Shown: positions 1-8,923, numbered from the stretch's first letter. The stretch: DNA of 64,000 nucleotides from an uncultured Lachnospiraceae bacterium (GCA_905199445.1 CAJKGK010000001.1:269123-333122); one strand, 5' to 3'. The notes: generated from the sequence alone by a model not told the origin. Numbers and translations are program-made.

Positions 1-735
1 CATAAAATCTCTCATCAGAACCGCATCATCATCATAAGATGTCGGCGGCCCTGTAAAAATATTCACATTTTTCCGGCGTACAGCCCGAATAACCGCCACC
101 GTTGTGTCATCGCCAGGAGACCCCATATACAGGTCATCACAGGCTTTACAGATCATAGACGTAAGCCTGGGCGCCGAAAGGTTACGGTCACACGCCCGCC
201 GAATATACTCGGCTGCCCGCTGCCATCCCCAGCCAAAGCTCATCATTTTTCCGACCCCGGCATGGATGACGCCATCGCTGAACAAAACAAAGCAGTCGCC
301 CAGTTCCACCTTAAACCGGTATTCCCGGACAAGCTTGCCTTCAATCTCCCGGACATTATAAGGAATAGGCACCACCTGCCCGTCACGAATCATGACACAG
401 CCAGGATTGTCATACTCCACAAGATAAGCCCGTCCGTCTTTCCTGATCTGAAGTATGGAAAATGTGGAATAAGCCACATGGCGCACCGTACAGACCGGCA
501 GCGTTTTGGCAATCGTATCCACACAATCCTGGATAGACGAACCTTCCCTGAGCATTGTTCCAAGAATTTTGGCGGTAAGCGTGGAAAGTATATTGGCCTT
601 TACACCGCTGCCCATACCATCGGACAAAATAAAGATATCCGAATCATCATTTTTCAGGATGCCCACGGTATCACCACACAGCTCTTCTCCGTGTTTATTC
701 AGACTTTTCCATGATACTTCAAGGCTGACATTCAT
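1..735 (-). CDS. SpoIIE-type PP2C serine/threonine phosphatase (partial, runs off left edge)
   Basis: The frame is open from an ATG at 735 to the window edge, so the C-terminus is missing; 245 codons are visible. The protein opens with MNVSLEVSWKSLNKHGEELC and then ILSDGMGSGVKA, the Asp-Gly metal-binding motif of PP2C/SpoIIE phosphatases, followed by FVLFSDGVIHAG and, near the edge, GDDTTVAVIRAV, the later conserved Asp motifs. Its ATG overlaps the TGA of the upstream hydrogenase gene (ATGA), so the two are probably translationally coupled. PP2C genes of this kind accompany PAS-linked sensory [FeFe]-hydrogenases in clostridia, so a role as the output that dephosphorylates a partner protein in response to redox or H2 is inferred. 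The target is not visible here. Confidence 0.85.
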   Translation of the reverse strand, partial: MNVSLEVSWKSLNKHGEELCGDTVGILKNDDSDIFILSDGMGSGVKANILSTLTAKILGTMLREGSSIQDCVDTIAKTLPVCTVRHVAYSTFSILQIRKDGRAYLVEYDNPGCVMIRDGQVVPIPYNVREIEGKLVREYRFKVELGDCFVLFSDGVIHAGVGKMMSFGWGWQRAAEYIRRACDRNLSAPRLTSMICKACDDLYMGSPGDDTTVAVIRAVRRKNVNIFTGPPTSYDDDAVLMRDFM

Positions 736-2453
736 TTCATATCCTCTCCATCATCCAGCAGACTGTCTCTGAGTTTTGTCAGCGTTACCTTTGTCTCCGC
801 AGTTGTCTCTCCCAGCAGTCCTGCGATTTCCTGAGCCACCATCATCTGTTTGTCGATCACCTTCTGGGCAATATTCACCGCTTCCATTTTCAGACGGTAC
901 CGCTTGCCGATTTCCTTCTCTTCTTCCGTAATATCCCGTATGATCCCGATGACAACACCCTGGTCACGGACATAAATCAGATTTTGAATGGTTTTCATAT
1001 TATAGGATTTATAATCCACTCTGTAATTAATCCGGCTTCGTTTATCCTCCAGCACTTCCTGAAAGCTTTCTGCATCAATGATCTCATATAAATAAGATTT
1101 AAGTGCATCTGCTCTGGAAATATTAAACTTAACCTCTGCCGCATTATTAAACTCAATAATTTTAAGCTGTTCATTAATAATAATGATAATATTGGGCGTT
1201 ACTGAAAGAATTACATCCGACAGGGAACGGGCCCGCTGATACATATAGGGCAGACACATCTCCACATCGGTCTTATTCTGAAAAACCGCCACCGCTTTTT
1301 CCCGGCAGGTTGAAAAACCGCAGGCTCCGCAGTTTAGCTCCTTTTCCGGCGTATCCATACCAATGCAGGTAAGAATCTTACGAATCTCTCCTTCGTCAGG
1401 CATCTGTCCCGGCTTTTGTTTTTCTTCAAACTGCTTTTTTAAAGAAATCTGCTCAGGCAATGGATCATATTCCGGAAAATCCGTCATAATCCGCCCCAAA
1501 AGGGTCAGATGGGATCTGAAACGGCTGTCTTTGCTTTTTCCCGAAACCGGACCATTAATACAGCCTCTGGTACAGGAATTCAGTTCAATAAAGCAGCGCC
1601 GCACCTCTCCCCGCCTGATCGCCTCAAAAATCTCCCGGCAGGCATCAATACCATCCACAAACAAGGTCTGATAACCATAGGTTTTGCCGCCTTTGGCATA
1701 AATTGCACGGTTTATGCCGCCGCTGGTGGCATAAGCACCGTTAATTTTCGGGTTTACACGGTCATGCCGCCACTGTTCACAGGCAGAAACTTCAATATTC
1801 CTGGATTTAAACCAGCTGTTGAGTTCTTTAAAGTTGATGACTGCATCAATATAGCCGCTTGTTCTGGCATCCTTTAAATCTTCCACACTCTCAGCCAGGC
1901 ACGGGCTGATTGACACAACTTTAACACTTGAACCAAACTCTTCCTTCAGAAGTTTTCCGTGAGCAATGACCGGACTGACAACCGGCGCCATATAAGGAAT
2001 CATGTCCGGATAATACTTTTCCACAAACTGATTAATCACCGGACAGGCAGACGTAATAATATTTTCCATGCTGCCCTCCCGCATCAGTTCTTCATAGGCA
2101 CTGGTTACATAAATGGCCCCTTCGGCGGATTCACGAATCTCCTTAAAGCCCAATTCAAACAGCGCCTCAATAAACTGCCCGGGTTCTGCATCAGCATACA
2201 CACCAAGATAAGCCGGTGAAAGGGAGGCCACAACCGGTATACCGTCCTGGATATACTTCTTTACTTTTTCAATATCACTGAAAACAGTTATGGCATCCTG
2301 CGGGCAGGCCTCCAGACACTGGCCGCATAAAATACATTCACTGGCAATAAAACGCGCATGTTCGTCCTGAATTTTAATAGCCTTAACCGGACAGATCCGA
2401 ACGCACTTGTAACAATCCTTACACTTTGCCATTTTAAACCCGATCACACCCAC
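732..2453 (-). CDS. HydS-type sensory [FeFe]-hydrogenase with ferredoxin and PAS domains
   Basis: 573 aa. Residues 11-57 hold two [4Fe-4S] ferredoxin motifs (CKDCYKCVRICP and CILCGQCLEACP). The H-cluster domain follows, with cysteines at about 137 (TSACP), 185 (SPCLAES), 294 and 298 (NSCTRGC). Catalytic hydrogenases have TSCCP, MPCxxK and a Met near the third motif; here the proton-shuttle Cys is Ala136, the Lys is replaced, and the third-motif Met is Asn. All four cluster-ligand cysteines remain. A further Fe-S motif (CGACGFSTC...C, 375-400) leads to a PAS domain at about 412-520. This matches the sensory HydS family, which is thought to sense H2 or redox state instead of producing H2 in bulk. 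It lies between a [2Fe-2S] protein and a PP2C phosphatase, 2 bp and -4 bp away. Confidence 0.9.
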   Translation of the reverse strand: MGVIGFKMAKCKDCYKCVRICPVKAIKIQDEHARFIASECILCGQCLEACPQDAITVFSDIEKVKKYIQDGIPVVASLSPAYLGVYADAEPGQFIEALFELGFKEIRESAEGAIYVTSAYEELMREGSMENIITSACPVINQFVEKYYPDMIPYMAPVVSPVIAHGKLLKEEFGSSVKVVSISPCLAESVEDLKDARTSGYIDAVINFKELNSWFKSRNIEVSACEQWRHDRVNPKINGAYATSGGINRAIYAKGGKTYGYQTLFVDGIDACREIFEAIRRGEVRRCFIELNSCTRGCINGPVSGKSKDSRFRSHLTLLGRIMTDFPEYDPLPEQISLKKQFEEKQKPGQMPDEGEIRKILTCIGMDTPEKELNCGACGFSTCREKAVAVFQNKTDVEMCLPYMYQRARSLSDVILSVTPNIIIIINEQLKIIEFNNAAEVKFNISRADALKSYLYEIIDAESFQEVLEDKRSRINYRVDYKSYNMKTIQNLIYVRDQGVVIGIIRDITEEEKEIGKRYRLKMEAVNIAQKVIDKQMMVAQEIAGLLGETTAETKVTLTKLRDSLLDDGEDMK

Positions 2454-2455
2454 AG

Positions 2456-2695
2456 CTAAATCCTCCCAAGAATATGTTCATTGAAAAACTTTTCTGTGTC
2501 TGCCGGTGTTACTGAAAACAGCTCATCATCAACTTTAACACACACACCCTTTGCACATTCGCCCATGCAAAAAGAACCTGTCAGTTCCACCTGGTCGGAA
2601 ATGCCGTGAATGGAAACCAGTCTTTCCAATATGGCAATCACATCTCTTGAACCTTTTAAATGACATGAACTTCCAATACAAATCGTAACAAGCAT
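2456..2695 (-). CDS. Thioredoxin-like [2Fe-2S] ferredoxin (NuoE/HydC-like)
   Basis: 79 aa from the ATG at 2695, which has AGGAGG 6 nt upstream; a longer frame starting at 2743 would include the promoter and operator and is unlikely. The four cysteines CIGSSC and CMGEC fit the [2Fe-2S] thioredoxin-like fold of NuoE/HydC/HoxE electron-transfer subunits, here in a minimal single-domain form. Such proteins pass electrons between NADH-linked partners and Fe-S proteins. It is the first gene of the operon and stops 2 bp before the hydrogenase start, so it is the likely electron partner of the sensory hydrogenase. Partner assignment is by context. Confidence 0.85.
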   Translation of the reverse strand: MLVTICIGSSCHLKGSRDVIAILERLVSIHGISDQVELTGSFCMGECAKGVCVKVDDELFSVTPADTEKFFNEHILGRI

Positions 2696-2715
2696 ATTGT
2701 ACCTCCTTCTAAACT

Positions 2716-2733
2716 TTGTTATTTCATTCACAA
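2716..2733 (-). promoter_or_regulatory. Rex-like operator at the hydrogenase operon promoter
   Basis: On the minus strand an 18-bp imperfect palindrome reads TTGTGAA-TGAA-ATAACAA, two mismatches from the Rex consensus TTGTTAA-N4-TTAACAA. It begins just after the -10 box, so bound protein would cover the transcription start. Rex senses the NADH/NAD ratio and commonly controls hydrogen and fermentation genes in Firmicutes. The Rex gene itself is not in the window. Confidence 0.6.
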
Positions 2734-2761
2734 ATTCTATCATATTTTTTATTTATATCAA
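2734..2761 (-). promoter_or_regulatory. Sigma-A promoter of the hydrogenase operon
   Basis: On the minus strand TTGATA (2761-2756) and TAGAAT (2739-2734) are separated by 16 bp and lie directly upstream of the Rex-like palindrome and the ribosome site at 2707-2702. Confidence 0.6.
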
Positions 2762-2767
2762 GTAGTT

Positions 2768-3646
2768 TCAATTATTTTTCTTGTTCTTTATTTGAGACAA
2801 AGAAATCTCGATGGTAGAGCAATAATCCAGGTCTCCGGTTCCCATATCCAGTGCTTTTTCATAGATGGCCCGGGACACTTCCAGCCCTGGCATACAAATT
2901 CCCTCATCCTCAATCATATCATGGCAAATATTCAAATCTTTGGCCATATTCTCCACGGAAAACTGAGTCGTATAATCCCGGTTCATAAGCGCAATCTGCT
3001 TGGAATCGTAATAATAATTCTGTCCGACCCCGTAGGAAATGGCGGCACTGTACTTGTCCAGATCAATCCCCTGGGAAAGCGCCAGCGCCAGGGTTTCATG
3101 AACACCATTTTGAATCTGGGCCACAAGGGCATTATGGCAGACCTTCATCACCAGTCCCTTGCCATTATCCCCCATATGTATAATTCCCCGGCCCATATAT
3201 TTGAGAATCGGTTTCACCTTCTGATAAGTTTCCATAGAGCCGCCCACATAAATGCCTACATCGCCAAGCCAGGCGGCCTCCTGAGACTTGACCACCGGGG
3301 CATCGAGGAAACCACAGCCCCGCGCTTTAAGCATTTCCCATATTTCCAATGACACATCCGGGTCAATGGTACTCATATCCACGCATATCTTTGTGTCGTC
3401 CAGCACGTCCAAAATACTTGTATATACGGCCAGGGAATGTTCGGACTTTGGCACAACGGTTATGATAAGATCAGCCTGCCTGGCAACCTCTACAGAGCTG
3501 CTGCATGCAACCCCGCCATAAGCAGCCACCTTAGCTACCTGCTGGGGATTAATGTCATAAACAAACACAAGATCATCATGTTTTTTAATCACATTATATG
3601 ACATGGCCTCACCCATAATCCCCAGGCCGATAAAGCCTATTTTCAT
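2768..3646 (-). CDS. NAD(P)-dependent beta-hydroxyacid dehydrogenase (3-hydroxyisobutyrate dehydrogenase / tartronate semialdehyde reductase family)
   Basis: 292 aa, full family length. The N-terminus MKIGFIGLGIMGEAM has the GxGxMG dinucleotide-binding loop, and DAPVVKSQEAAW at about 120-131 matches the family substrate motif DAPVSGG in degenerate form. Conserved Lys in GKGLVMKVCHN (about 163-173) is the expected catalytic residue. The family oxidises or reduces short beta-hydroxyacids such as tartronate semialdehyde or 3-hydroxyisobutyrate in the cytosol; the substrate cannot be decided from sequence. AAGGAGG lies 9 nt before the ATG. It has its own promoter and stands between the hydrogenase operon and the helicase. 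Confidence 0.85.
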   Translation of the reverse strand: MKIGFIGLGIMGEAMSYNVIKKHDDLVFVYDINPQQVAKVAAYGGVACSSSVEVARQADLIITVVPKSEHSLAVYTSILDVLDDTKICVDMSTIDPDVSLEIWEMLKARGCGFLDAPVVKSQEAAWLGDVGIYVGGSMETYQKVKPILKYMGRGIIHMGDNGKGLVMKVCHNALVAQIQNGVHETLALALSQGIDLDKYSAAISYGVGQNYYYDSKQIALMNRDYTTQFSVENMAKDLNICHDMIEDEGICMPGLEVSRAIYEKALDMGTGDLDYCSTIEISLSQIKNKKNN

Positions 3647-3692
3647 CGCTTTCCCTCCTTGATAACGGATTTAATTTAAAATATTATACTTT

Positions 3693-3721
3693 ATTATATC
3701 ATGGCTGTCCGGCAGCTACAA
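3693..3721 (-). promoter_or_regulatory. Sigma-A promoter of the beta-hydroxyacid dehydrogenase gene
   Basis: On the minus strand TTGTAG (3721-3716) and a perfect TATAAT (3698-3693) have a 17-bp spacer, about 47 bp before the start codon. Confidence 0.6.
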
Positions 3722-3755
3722 TGCCCCATGTGCACATGATATTTACCTGTTGTCT

Positions 3756-6224
3756 CTAATTTGAGCTTCCCGTCATATGCTCCCAAAAATCGTTAAGGGG
3801 CTGCATCAGTGTATCCCGGCGAACCTTCAGACATCCGCTCCACTCCCTTGGAAAAATATCTCTGTACTGCCGGTAATTAAAACGTTCATCCAGCAGGGCA
3901 ATAACGCCTTTGTCATTTTCCGTCCGAATCACCCGTCCGCCGGCCTGAAGCACCTTGTTCATCCCCGGATACAGATAAGCATATTCAAAACCCATGCCAG
4001 ACCGCTGATCAAAAAATTTTTTAAGAAGTTCCCGCTCCTCCCCCACCTGGGGCAAGCCGGTCCCTACAATAATAGCCCCGATCAGCCGGTCTTCTTTCAG
4101 ATCAATGCCTTCAGAAAATATACCGCCAAGAACACAAAAGCCGATCATTGTCGTCTGCTGACTGGCCACAAAGGCATCCAGAAATGCCTGGCGTTCCTGT
4201 TCAGTCATGGTGTTTTCCTGAATGATCACCTTAATGCCGCTGCCTGCCTTCATCAGTTCTCTGTCGCAGAAAATGTCATAAACACTTTGCATAAAGGCAT
4301 AGGACGGAAAGAACACAAGGTAATTGCCGTTTTTAGCCCGGACAATGTCCCGAATATAACCGGCAATCCGTTCATATTCCTTTAATCCGCGCCTGGTATA
4401 TCTGCTGCTCACATCCGAGGCTGCCAGCAACAGCCTGTTTTCAAAGGAAAATGGAGAATTTGCGTACAAATCATAATCTTCGTCATGGCTGGCACTTAAA
4501 AGCTCCTTGTAATAACGGATGGGCAGCAGGGTGGCTGAGAAAAAAATAGCGGAAAGACCTTTTACCGTACGCAAACTCAGATCCTTAGATGGATCAATAC
4601 AGTAAATTTTCATTATAAAATCCGCATCACCAATGTGTTTTCCATATTCGATATAACGGTTTTCTTCCATACAATCATAGGCATTGACAAACTGCTTTGC
4701 CTCCATATATAAATCCAGTACAGCTTCCCGGATCTTTCCAAGTTCCTCGCGGCTGTATCCGGCATAAACCGGCGCCGTTTCCTGCTGGTGACCGCTGCCG
4801 TCCCAATTCCAGATCCTCTGGCTGTCTTTAAAAAATTCTTCCATTTCTGCCATCATCCGCATCAGATACAGCGTTGCCCCACTGCTTTTGTTTGTCTCTT
4901 CACAGTCTTCACAGTTCTCGCGAACCTCCTGAAGATATTTGATGCACTTACCGATGCGAACCGTCATCTTTTTGGAAATTCCCGTAACCATTTTTCGCAC
5001 ATTTTTGAAATGAGACAGCGTCAGGCTGGCGCTGTACATTTCTCTGGCCCGCTCTACCAGGTTATGGGCCTCATCGATAAGAAAAATATAGTTTTCCTTT
5101 GTATCTCCAAAAAAGCGTTTCAGATAAACATAAGGATCAAAAACGTAATTGTAATCACAGATCACACTGTCCATCCACAAAGACACATCCAGCTGCATTT
5201 CAAAAGGACACACATTATGTTTTTCGGCATAAGCATCAATCACCGCTGCCGTCACCGAACACTCGTGATTGATCAGATCAAAAACAGCGTCATTGACACG
5301 GTCAAAATGCCCTCTGGCCCTGGGGCAGTCCACTGGATTACACTTTGGTTCATCAAAAATACAGCATTTATCCTTTGCCGTCAGTACCACATATTTAAAA
5401 TCCAGGCCCCGGCTATGCAAAAGGCTGTAGGTTTCACAGGCAACAGTTCTTGTAATCGTTTTGGCTGTGAGATAAAAAATCTTGTCACTGCGCCCCTCAC
5501 CCATGACCTTCACCGCCGGGAATATGGTAGAAATCGTTTTCCCTGTACCGGTAGGTGCCTGTATAAACAGATTTTTCCCCCGGATAATGGTCTGATAAAC
5601 TCCGGATACCAATTTTTTCTGGCCTGGCCTGTATTCAAAAGGAAAACTGGCCGCACCAATGGATGCATTGCGTAACCGGCGCCAGTTCAGCTGCCATCTG
5701 GCCCACTTGGCATACTCACGGATCACGCCCATAAACCATTGCTCCAGATCCCCAAAATTCCATTTTTCATTAAACCGGCGTACTTTTTCACTTTCAATAT
5801 GCACATAGGTAAGCTGTACCTGGATTTCCTCAAGCTTTTTTTCGCAGGAAAGCATATAGGCATAGCAAAGGGCCTGACCCAGATGGGTCATAACCGGGGC
5901 TTCCATTTTACGCAGATCACCATAAGTTCCCTTGATCTCGTCAATGGTATAGCACATACAGCGCTGTTCCTCCTGGTATTCCTCAATAATTCCGTCTGCA
6001 CGGCCTTCAAGAGCGATCACCAGGCCATCATCCACAGGAATATCCATTTTCATCGATACCTCGGCACGGTAACCGGCTCCGCCCTGTTTCTGTATTTTTT
6101 TATGAATCCTGCTGCCCTCCTGCATGGCATCTGCATCCCCGAAGACACCGCCGCCCTGGCGTATATCACCGGCGCACAAGATAAACTCCACAAGGCGGCG
6201 CACAGAAATTTTAACTGTATCCAT
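3756..6224 (-). CDS. XPD/DinG-family Fe-S helicase with N-terminal PD-(D/E)XK domain
   Basis: 822 aa. The N-terminal ~180 residues contain GRADG (Asp77) and DEIKGTY (Glu96, Lys98), the metal-binding pattern of PD-(D/E)XK nucleases as in Cas4 or AddB C-terminal domains. A superfamily 2 helicase follows: Walker A APTGTGKT (223-230), DEAH (384-387), and the late motifs VLGGIFSEGIDL and QAGGRVIR. Between Walker A and DEAH lie cysteines at about 287/288, 295, 300 and 339, matching the four [4Fe-4S] ligands of XPD/DinG helicases. It probably unwinds damaged or structured DNA and may also nick it. The ribosome site (AAAGG) is weak. It is transcribed alone, divergent from the MATE gene. Confidence 0.88.
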   Translation of the reverse strand: MDTVKISVRRLVEFILCAGDIRQGGGVFGDADAMQEGSRIHKKIQKQGGAGYRAEVSMKMDIPVDDGLVIALEGRADGIIEEYQEEQRCMCYTIDEIKGTYGDLRKMEAPVMTHLGQALCYAYMLSCEKKLEEIQVQLTYVHIESEKVRRFNEKWNFGDLEQWFMGVIREYAKWARWQLNWRRLRNASIGAASFPFEYRPGQKKLVSGVYQTIIRGKNLFIQAPTGTGKTISTIFPAVKVMGEGRSDKIFYLTAKTITRTVACETYSLLHSRGLDFKYVVLTAKDKCCIFDEPKCNPVDCPRARGHFDRVNDAVFDLINHECSVTAAVIDAYAEKHNVCPFEMQLDVSLWMDSVICDYNYVFDPYVYLKRFFGDTKENYIFLIDEAHNLVERAREMYSASLTLSHFKNVRKMVTGISKKMTVRIGKCIKYLQEVRENCEDCEETNKSSGATLYLMRMMAEMEEFFKDSQRIWNWDGSGHQQETAPVYAGYSREELGKIREAVLDLYMEAKQFVNAYDCMEENRYIEYGKHIGDADFIMKIYCIDPSKDLSLRTVKGLSAIFFSATLLPIRYYKELLSASHDEDYDLYANSPFSFENRLLLAASDVSSRYTRRGLKEYERIAGYIRDIVRAKNGNYLVFFPSYAFMQSVYDIFCDRELMKAGSGIKVIIQENTMTEQERQAFLDAFVASQQTTMIGFCVLGGIFSEGIDLKEDRLIGAIIVGTGLPQVGEERELLKKFFDQRSGMGFEYAYLYPGMNKVLQAGGRVIRTENDKGVIALLDERFNYRQYRDIFPREWSGCLKVRRDTLMQPLNDFWEHMTGSSN

Positions 6225-6327
6225 GATTTTTCATACCTTTCATGTGCTGATTTTTTAATTTTAGCACGCGCCTGATATTTCCGCAATATCAGCCCGCTTC
6301 GTCTGCCAAAAAAGCCAGGGCTTATCG

Positions 6328-6356
6328 TTGAATTTAGAGTTTTAACGTAGTATAAT
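6328..6356 (+). promoter_or_regulatory. Sigma-A promoter of the MATE-azlCD operon
   Basis: TTGAAT (6328-6333) and TATAAT (6351-6356) have a 17-bp spacer. Transcription would begin near 6363, only about 9 nt before the ATG at 6372, which supports use of the later ATG at 6447. Confidence 0.7.
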
Positions 6357-6446
6357 GGTAACATATTTTATGTGTTCAGTGTTTATAAAGCCTGTCCAAA
6401 CAGTGCTTGCCCGGCACAAAACATCAATTGTCTGGAGTGTTTACCT

Positions 6447-7871
6447 ATGAAAAACCATTCTTCATCTCAGGCGTCTGAAAATGCCCAGGCGTCCCGCAAT
6501 ACCCATGATTTCAGCCAGGGCAGTATTCCCAGAAATATTCTGAGTATTGCCCTTCCCATGACACTGGCTCAGTTAATTAACGTGCTTTACAGCGTCATTG
6601 ACCGTATGTATATTGGGCGTCTGCCTTCGGCAGCCACCCTGGCGCTTACCGGAATCGGACTTACCCTGCCTATTGTCTCCCTCATTATGGCTTTTTCCTT
6701 TCTCTTTTCTACCGGCGGTGCGCCTTTAAGCTCCATTGCCAGAGGCGAAGGCAACACAAAAAAAGCCGAAAAAATTATGGGCACTTCCATGACCATGCTC
6801 ATGCTCATCGGCCTGGTGATAACGATTATTTTGTACATTTTCAAAAAACCCATGCTTTATCTTCTGGGCGCCAGCGACCAGACCTTCCCCTATGCCAATG
6901 ACTATCTGTCCGTCTACCTGCTGGGCACGGTTTTTGTCATGATTTCACTGGGTATGAACAGCTTTATCAACGCCCAGGGCTTTGCCAAAACGGGAATGTT
7001 TACGGTTTTAATCGGCGCCATTCTGAATATTATCCTGGATCCTATTTTTATCTTTGTATTGGATATGGGTGTTCAGGGTGCAGCTCTGGCCACAGTCATT
7101 TCCCAGGGTGTATCCGCCCTGTGGGTAATCTTTTTCCTCACCGGAAAAAAAGCGATCTTGCGGCTGTCTCTAAAAGCTATGGTTCCGGATCTTAAGCTTA
7201 CCGGAAAAATCTGTGTTTTAGGCTTATCCGGATTTATTATGTCTGTCACCAACAGCGCCGTGCAGATGGTATGCAACACAAGCCTGCAGACATGGGGCGG
7301 TGATATTTATGTGGCCATTATGACTGTGCTTAATTCTGTCCGGGAAATTATTTCCATGCCTGTCAATGGCCTGTCCAACGGCGCCCAGCCGGTTTTGGGT
7401 TTTAATTACGGTGCCCGCAAATACGGTCGGGTTCGGGACGGTATTAAATTCATGTCAGCCGTAGGCATCATCTATACCCTGGCAGCCTGGGGACTTGTTT
7501 TTGCTCTGCCGGAATTTTTTATCCGTATTTTCAACAACGATCCCACACTGCTCACCCAGGGTGTGCCGGCACTTAGACTGTACTTTTTCGGATTTTTCAT
7601 GATGGCCCTTCAGTTTTGCGGCCAGTCGGTCTTTGTGGCTCTTGGGCGGGCCCGCCATGCCGTATTTTTTTCCCTGCTGCGCAAGGCAATTATCGTCATT
7701 CCGCTGACTCTGATTTTACCTTACGTCGGCGGGCTGGGAATTAACGGAATCTTTCTGGCTGAACCAATTTCCAATTTTATCGGCGGTTTAGCCTGCTTTG
7801 GAACGATGCTTGTCACCGTTTATCGAAAACTGAAAAAAGAGGAACAGGAGTCTTTAATTCATGAAGCATAA
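6447..7871 (+). CDS. MATE-family efflux transporter
   Basis: 474 aa from the ATG at 6447, preceded by GGAG 10 nt upstream; an in-frame ATG at 6372 would add 25 residues with four Cys but has almost no leader. The chain has about twelve hydrophobic segments starting with NILSIALPMTLAQLINVLYSV, with MYIGRLP, the usual first-loop signature, and the NGAQPVLGFNYGA motif in the second half. MATE proteins export drugs and cationic metabolites across the membrane using Na+ or H+ gradients. It overlaps the azlC start by 11 bp, so the three genes appear to be one transcription unit. The substrate is unknown. Confidence 0.9.
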   Translation: MKNHSSSQASENAQASRNTHDFSQGSIPRNILSIALPMTLAQLINVLYSVIDRMYIGRLPSAATLALTGIGLTLPIVSLIMAFSFLFSTGGAPLSSIARGEGNTKKAEKIMGTSMTMLMLIGLVITIILYIFKKPMLYLLGASDQTFPYANDYLSVYLLGTVFVMISLGMNSFINAQGFAKTGMFTVLIGAILNIILDPIFIFVLDMGVQGAALATVISQGVSALWVIFFLTGKKAILRLSLKAMVPDLKLTGKICVLGLSGFIMSVTNSAVQMVCNTSLQTWGGDIYVAIMTVLNSVREIISMPVNGLSNGAQPVLGFNYGARKYGRVRDGIKFMSAVGIIYTLAAWGLVFALPEFFIRIFNNDPTLLTQGVPALRLYFFGFFMMALQFCGQSVFVALGRARHAVFFSLLRKAIIVIPLTLILPYVGGLGINGIFLAEPISNFIGGLACFGTMLVTVYRKLKKEEQESLIHEA

Positions 7872-8553
7872 CGCATTGAAAGCCGCATTTCCTTACACCA
7901 TTCCCGTCCTTTTAGGATATATTTTCCTGGGAATTGCCTTTGGCATTCTCCTTTCCAGCCAGGGTTATCCTTACTGGCTTGCTATTTTAATGAGTCTGTG
8001 TATTTATGCAGGCTCTATGCAGTTTGTGGCCATCAATCTTTTAACCGGAGGGGCAGGCCTTTTGAGTGCTGCAGCTATGACCCTGATGGTCAATGCCAGA
8101 CACCTGTTTTACGGTCTTTCCATGCTGGAAAAATTCCGGACAATGAAACATAAAAAACCATATATGATTTTTTCCCTTACTGATGAAACCTATTCCCTGC
8201 TGTGCGGCCTGACACCCCCCTCAGGTGTGGATTCAAACTGGTTTTACTTTTTTATTGCCCTGCTCAATCAGGCCTATTGGGTCATCGGCTCCGCCGCAGG
8301 AGCCCTGGCAGGTTCTCTCATAACTTTTAATTCCACAGGTATTGACTTTGCCATGACTGCACTGTTTATCGTTATTTTCGTCGAACAGTGGGAAAGTACA
8401 AAAAATCATCTTCCGGCTGTGATCGGCGTGACTGTAACTATTTTCTGCCGGATCATTTTCGGAACCGATCATTTTATTATTTTTTCCATGGCCGGTATTG
8501 TCATACTCCTGTCCGCAAAAAATCCGCAAAAGGGGGGGAACCGCAAATGCTGA
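7861..8553 (+). CDS. azlC: AzlC-family branched-chain amino acid exporter, large subunit
   Basis: 230 aa with about seven to eight membrane segments, beginning FPYTIPVLLGYIFLGIAFG. Motifs GSMQFVAINLL and MVNARHLFYGLSMLEKF are characteristic of AzlC. Together with AzlD it forms a pump for branched-chain amino acids or analogues (BrnFE/YgaZH family). The start at 7861 overlaps the MATE gene by 11 bp and has AGGAG about 9 nt upstream. It overlaps azlD by 7 bp, as in other AzlCD pairs. Confidence 0.9.
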   Translation: MKHNALKAAFPYTIPVLLGYIFLGIAFGILLSSQGYPYWLAILMSLCIYAGSMQFVAINLLTGGAGLLSAAAMTLMVNARHLFYGLSMLEKFRTMKHKKPYMIFSLTDETYSLLCGLTPPSGVDSNWFYFFIALLNQAYWVIGSAAGALAGSLITFNSTGIDFAMTALFIVIFVEQWESTKNHLPAVIGVTVTIFCRIIFGTDHFIIFSMAGIVILLSAKNPQKGGNRKC

Positions 8554-8879
8554 CCATTAGTCAGGCACTTGTTATGGTGGCCGTCATTGCCGCTGTCACT
8601 TTTCTCACAAGGCTTTTACCCTTTATTATTTTTCCGGAAAACAAACAAATCCCCCCATTGATCCATGATCTCGGTCAGGTTCTTCCCTATGCAGTCATGG
8701 GTATGCTGGTCGTTTATTGCCTGAAATCCGTGAATATTTTTTCAGGTACCCATGGTCTTCCTGAAATCATTGCCTCAGCACTTGTCATTTTAATTCATAA
8801 ATGGAAACACAACCTGCTGCTTAGCATCGCAGGAGGCACAGTGGTTTATATGATACTGGTACAGGTGGTATTTATATGA
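8547..8879 (+). CDS. azlD: AzlD-family branched-chain amino acid exporter, small subunit
   Basis: 110 aa from the ATG at 8547, within the last codons of azlC and preceded by a GGGGGGG tract that can serve as ribosome site. Four hydrophobic segments; the FLTRLLPFIIF motif near residue 20 and LPYAVMGMLVVYCLK near 47 are typical of AzlD. It is the small membrane partner of AzlC. A longer frame starting at 8388 would run antisense-like within azlC and is rejected. Confidence 0.9.
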   Translation: MLTISQALVMVAVIAAVTFLTRLLPFIIFPENKQIPPLIHDLGQVLPYAVMGMLVVYCLKSVNIFSGTHGLPEIIASALVILIHKWKHNLLLSIAGGTVVYMILVQVVFI

Positions 8880-8923
8880 TTCAAAACACAGCAATATCTG
8901 ACTGTTTTATCCCTGCTTTTGGC

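Noticed and set aside
732..2453. Bulk H2-producing hydrogenase
   Set aside because: The proton-shuttle Cys and the conserved Lys and Met around the H-cluster are replaced, and a PAS domain is attached.
6372..6446. N-terminal extension of the MATE protein with four cysteines
   Set aside because: The promoter predicts transcription start near 6363, leaving no room for a ribosome site before the ATG at 6372; the ATG at 6447 has GGAG and starts at the family's usual N-terminus.
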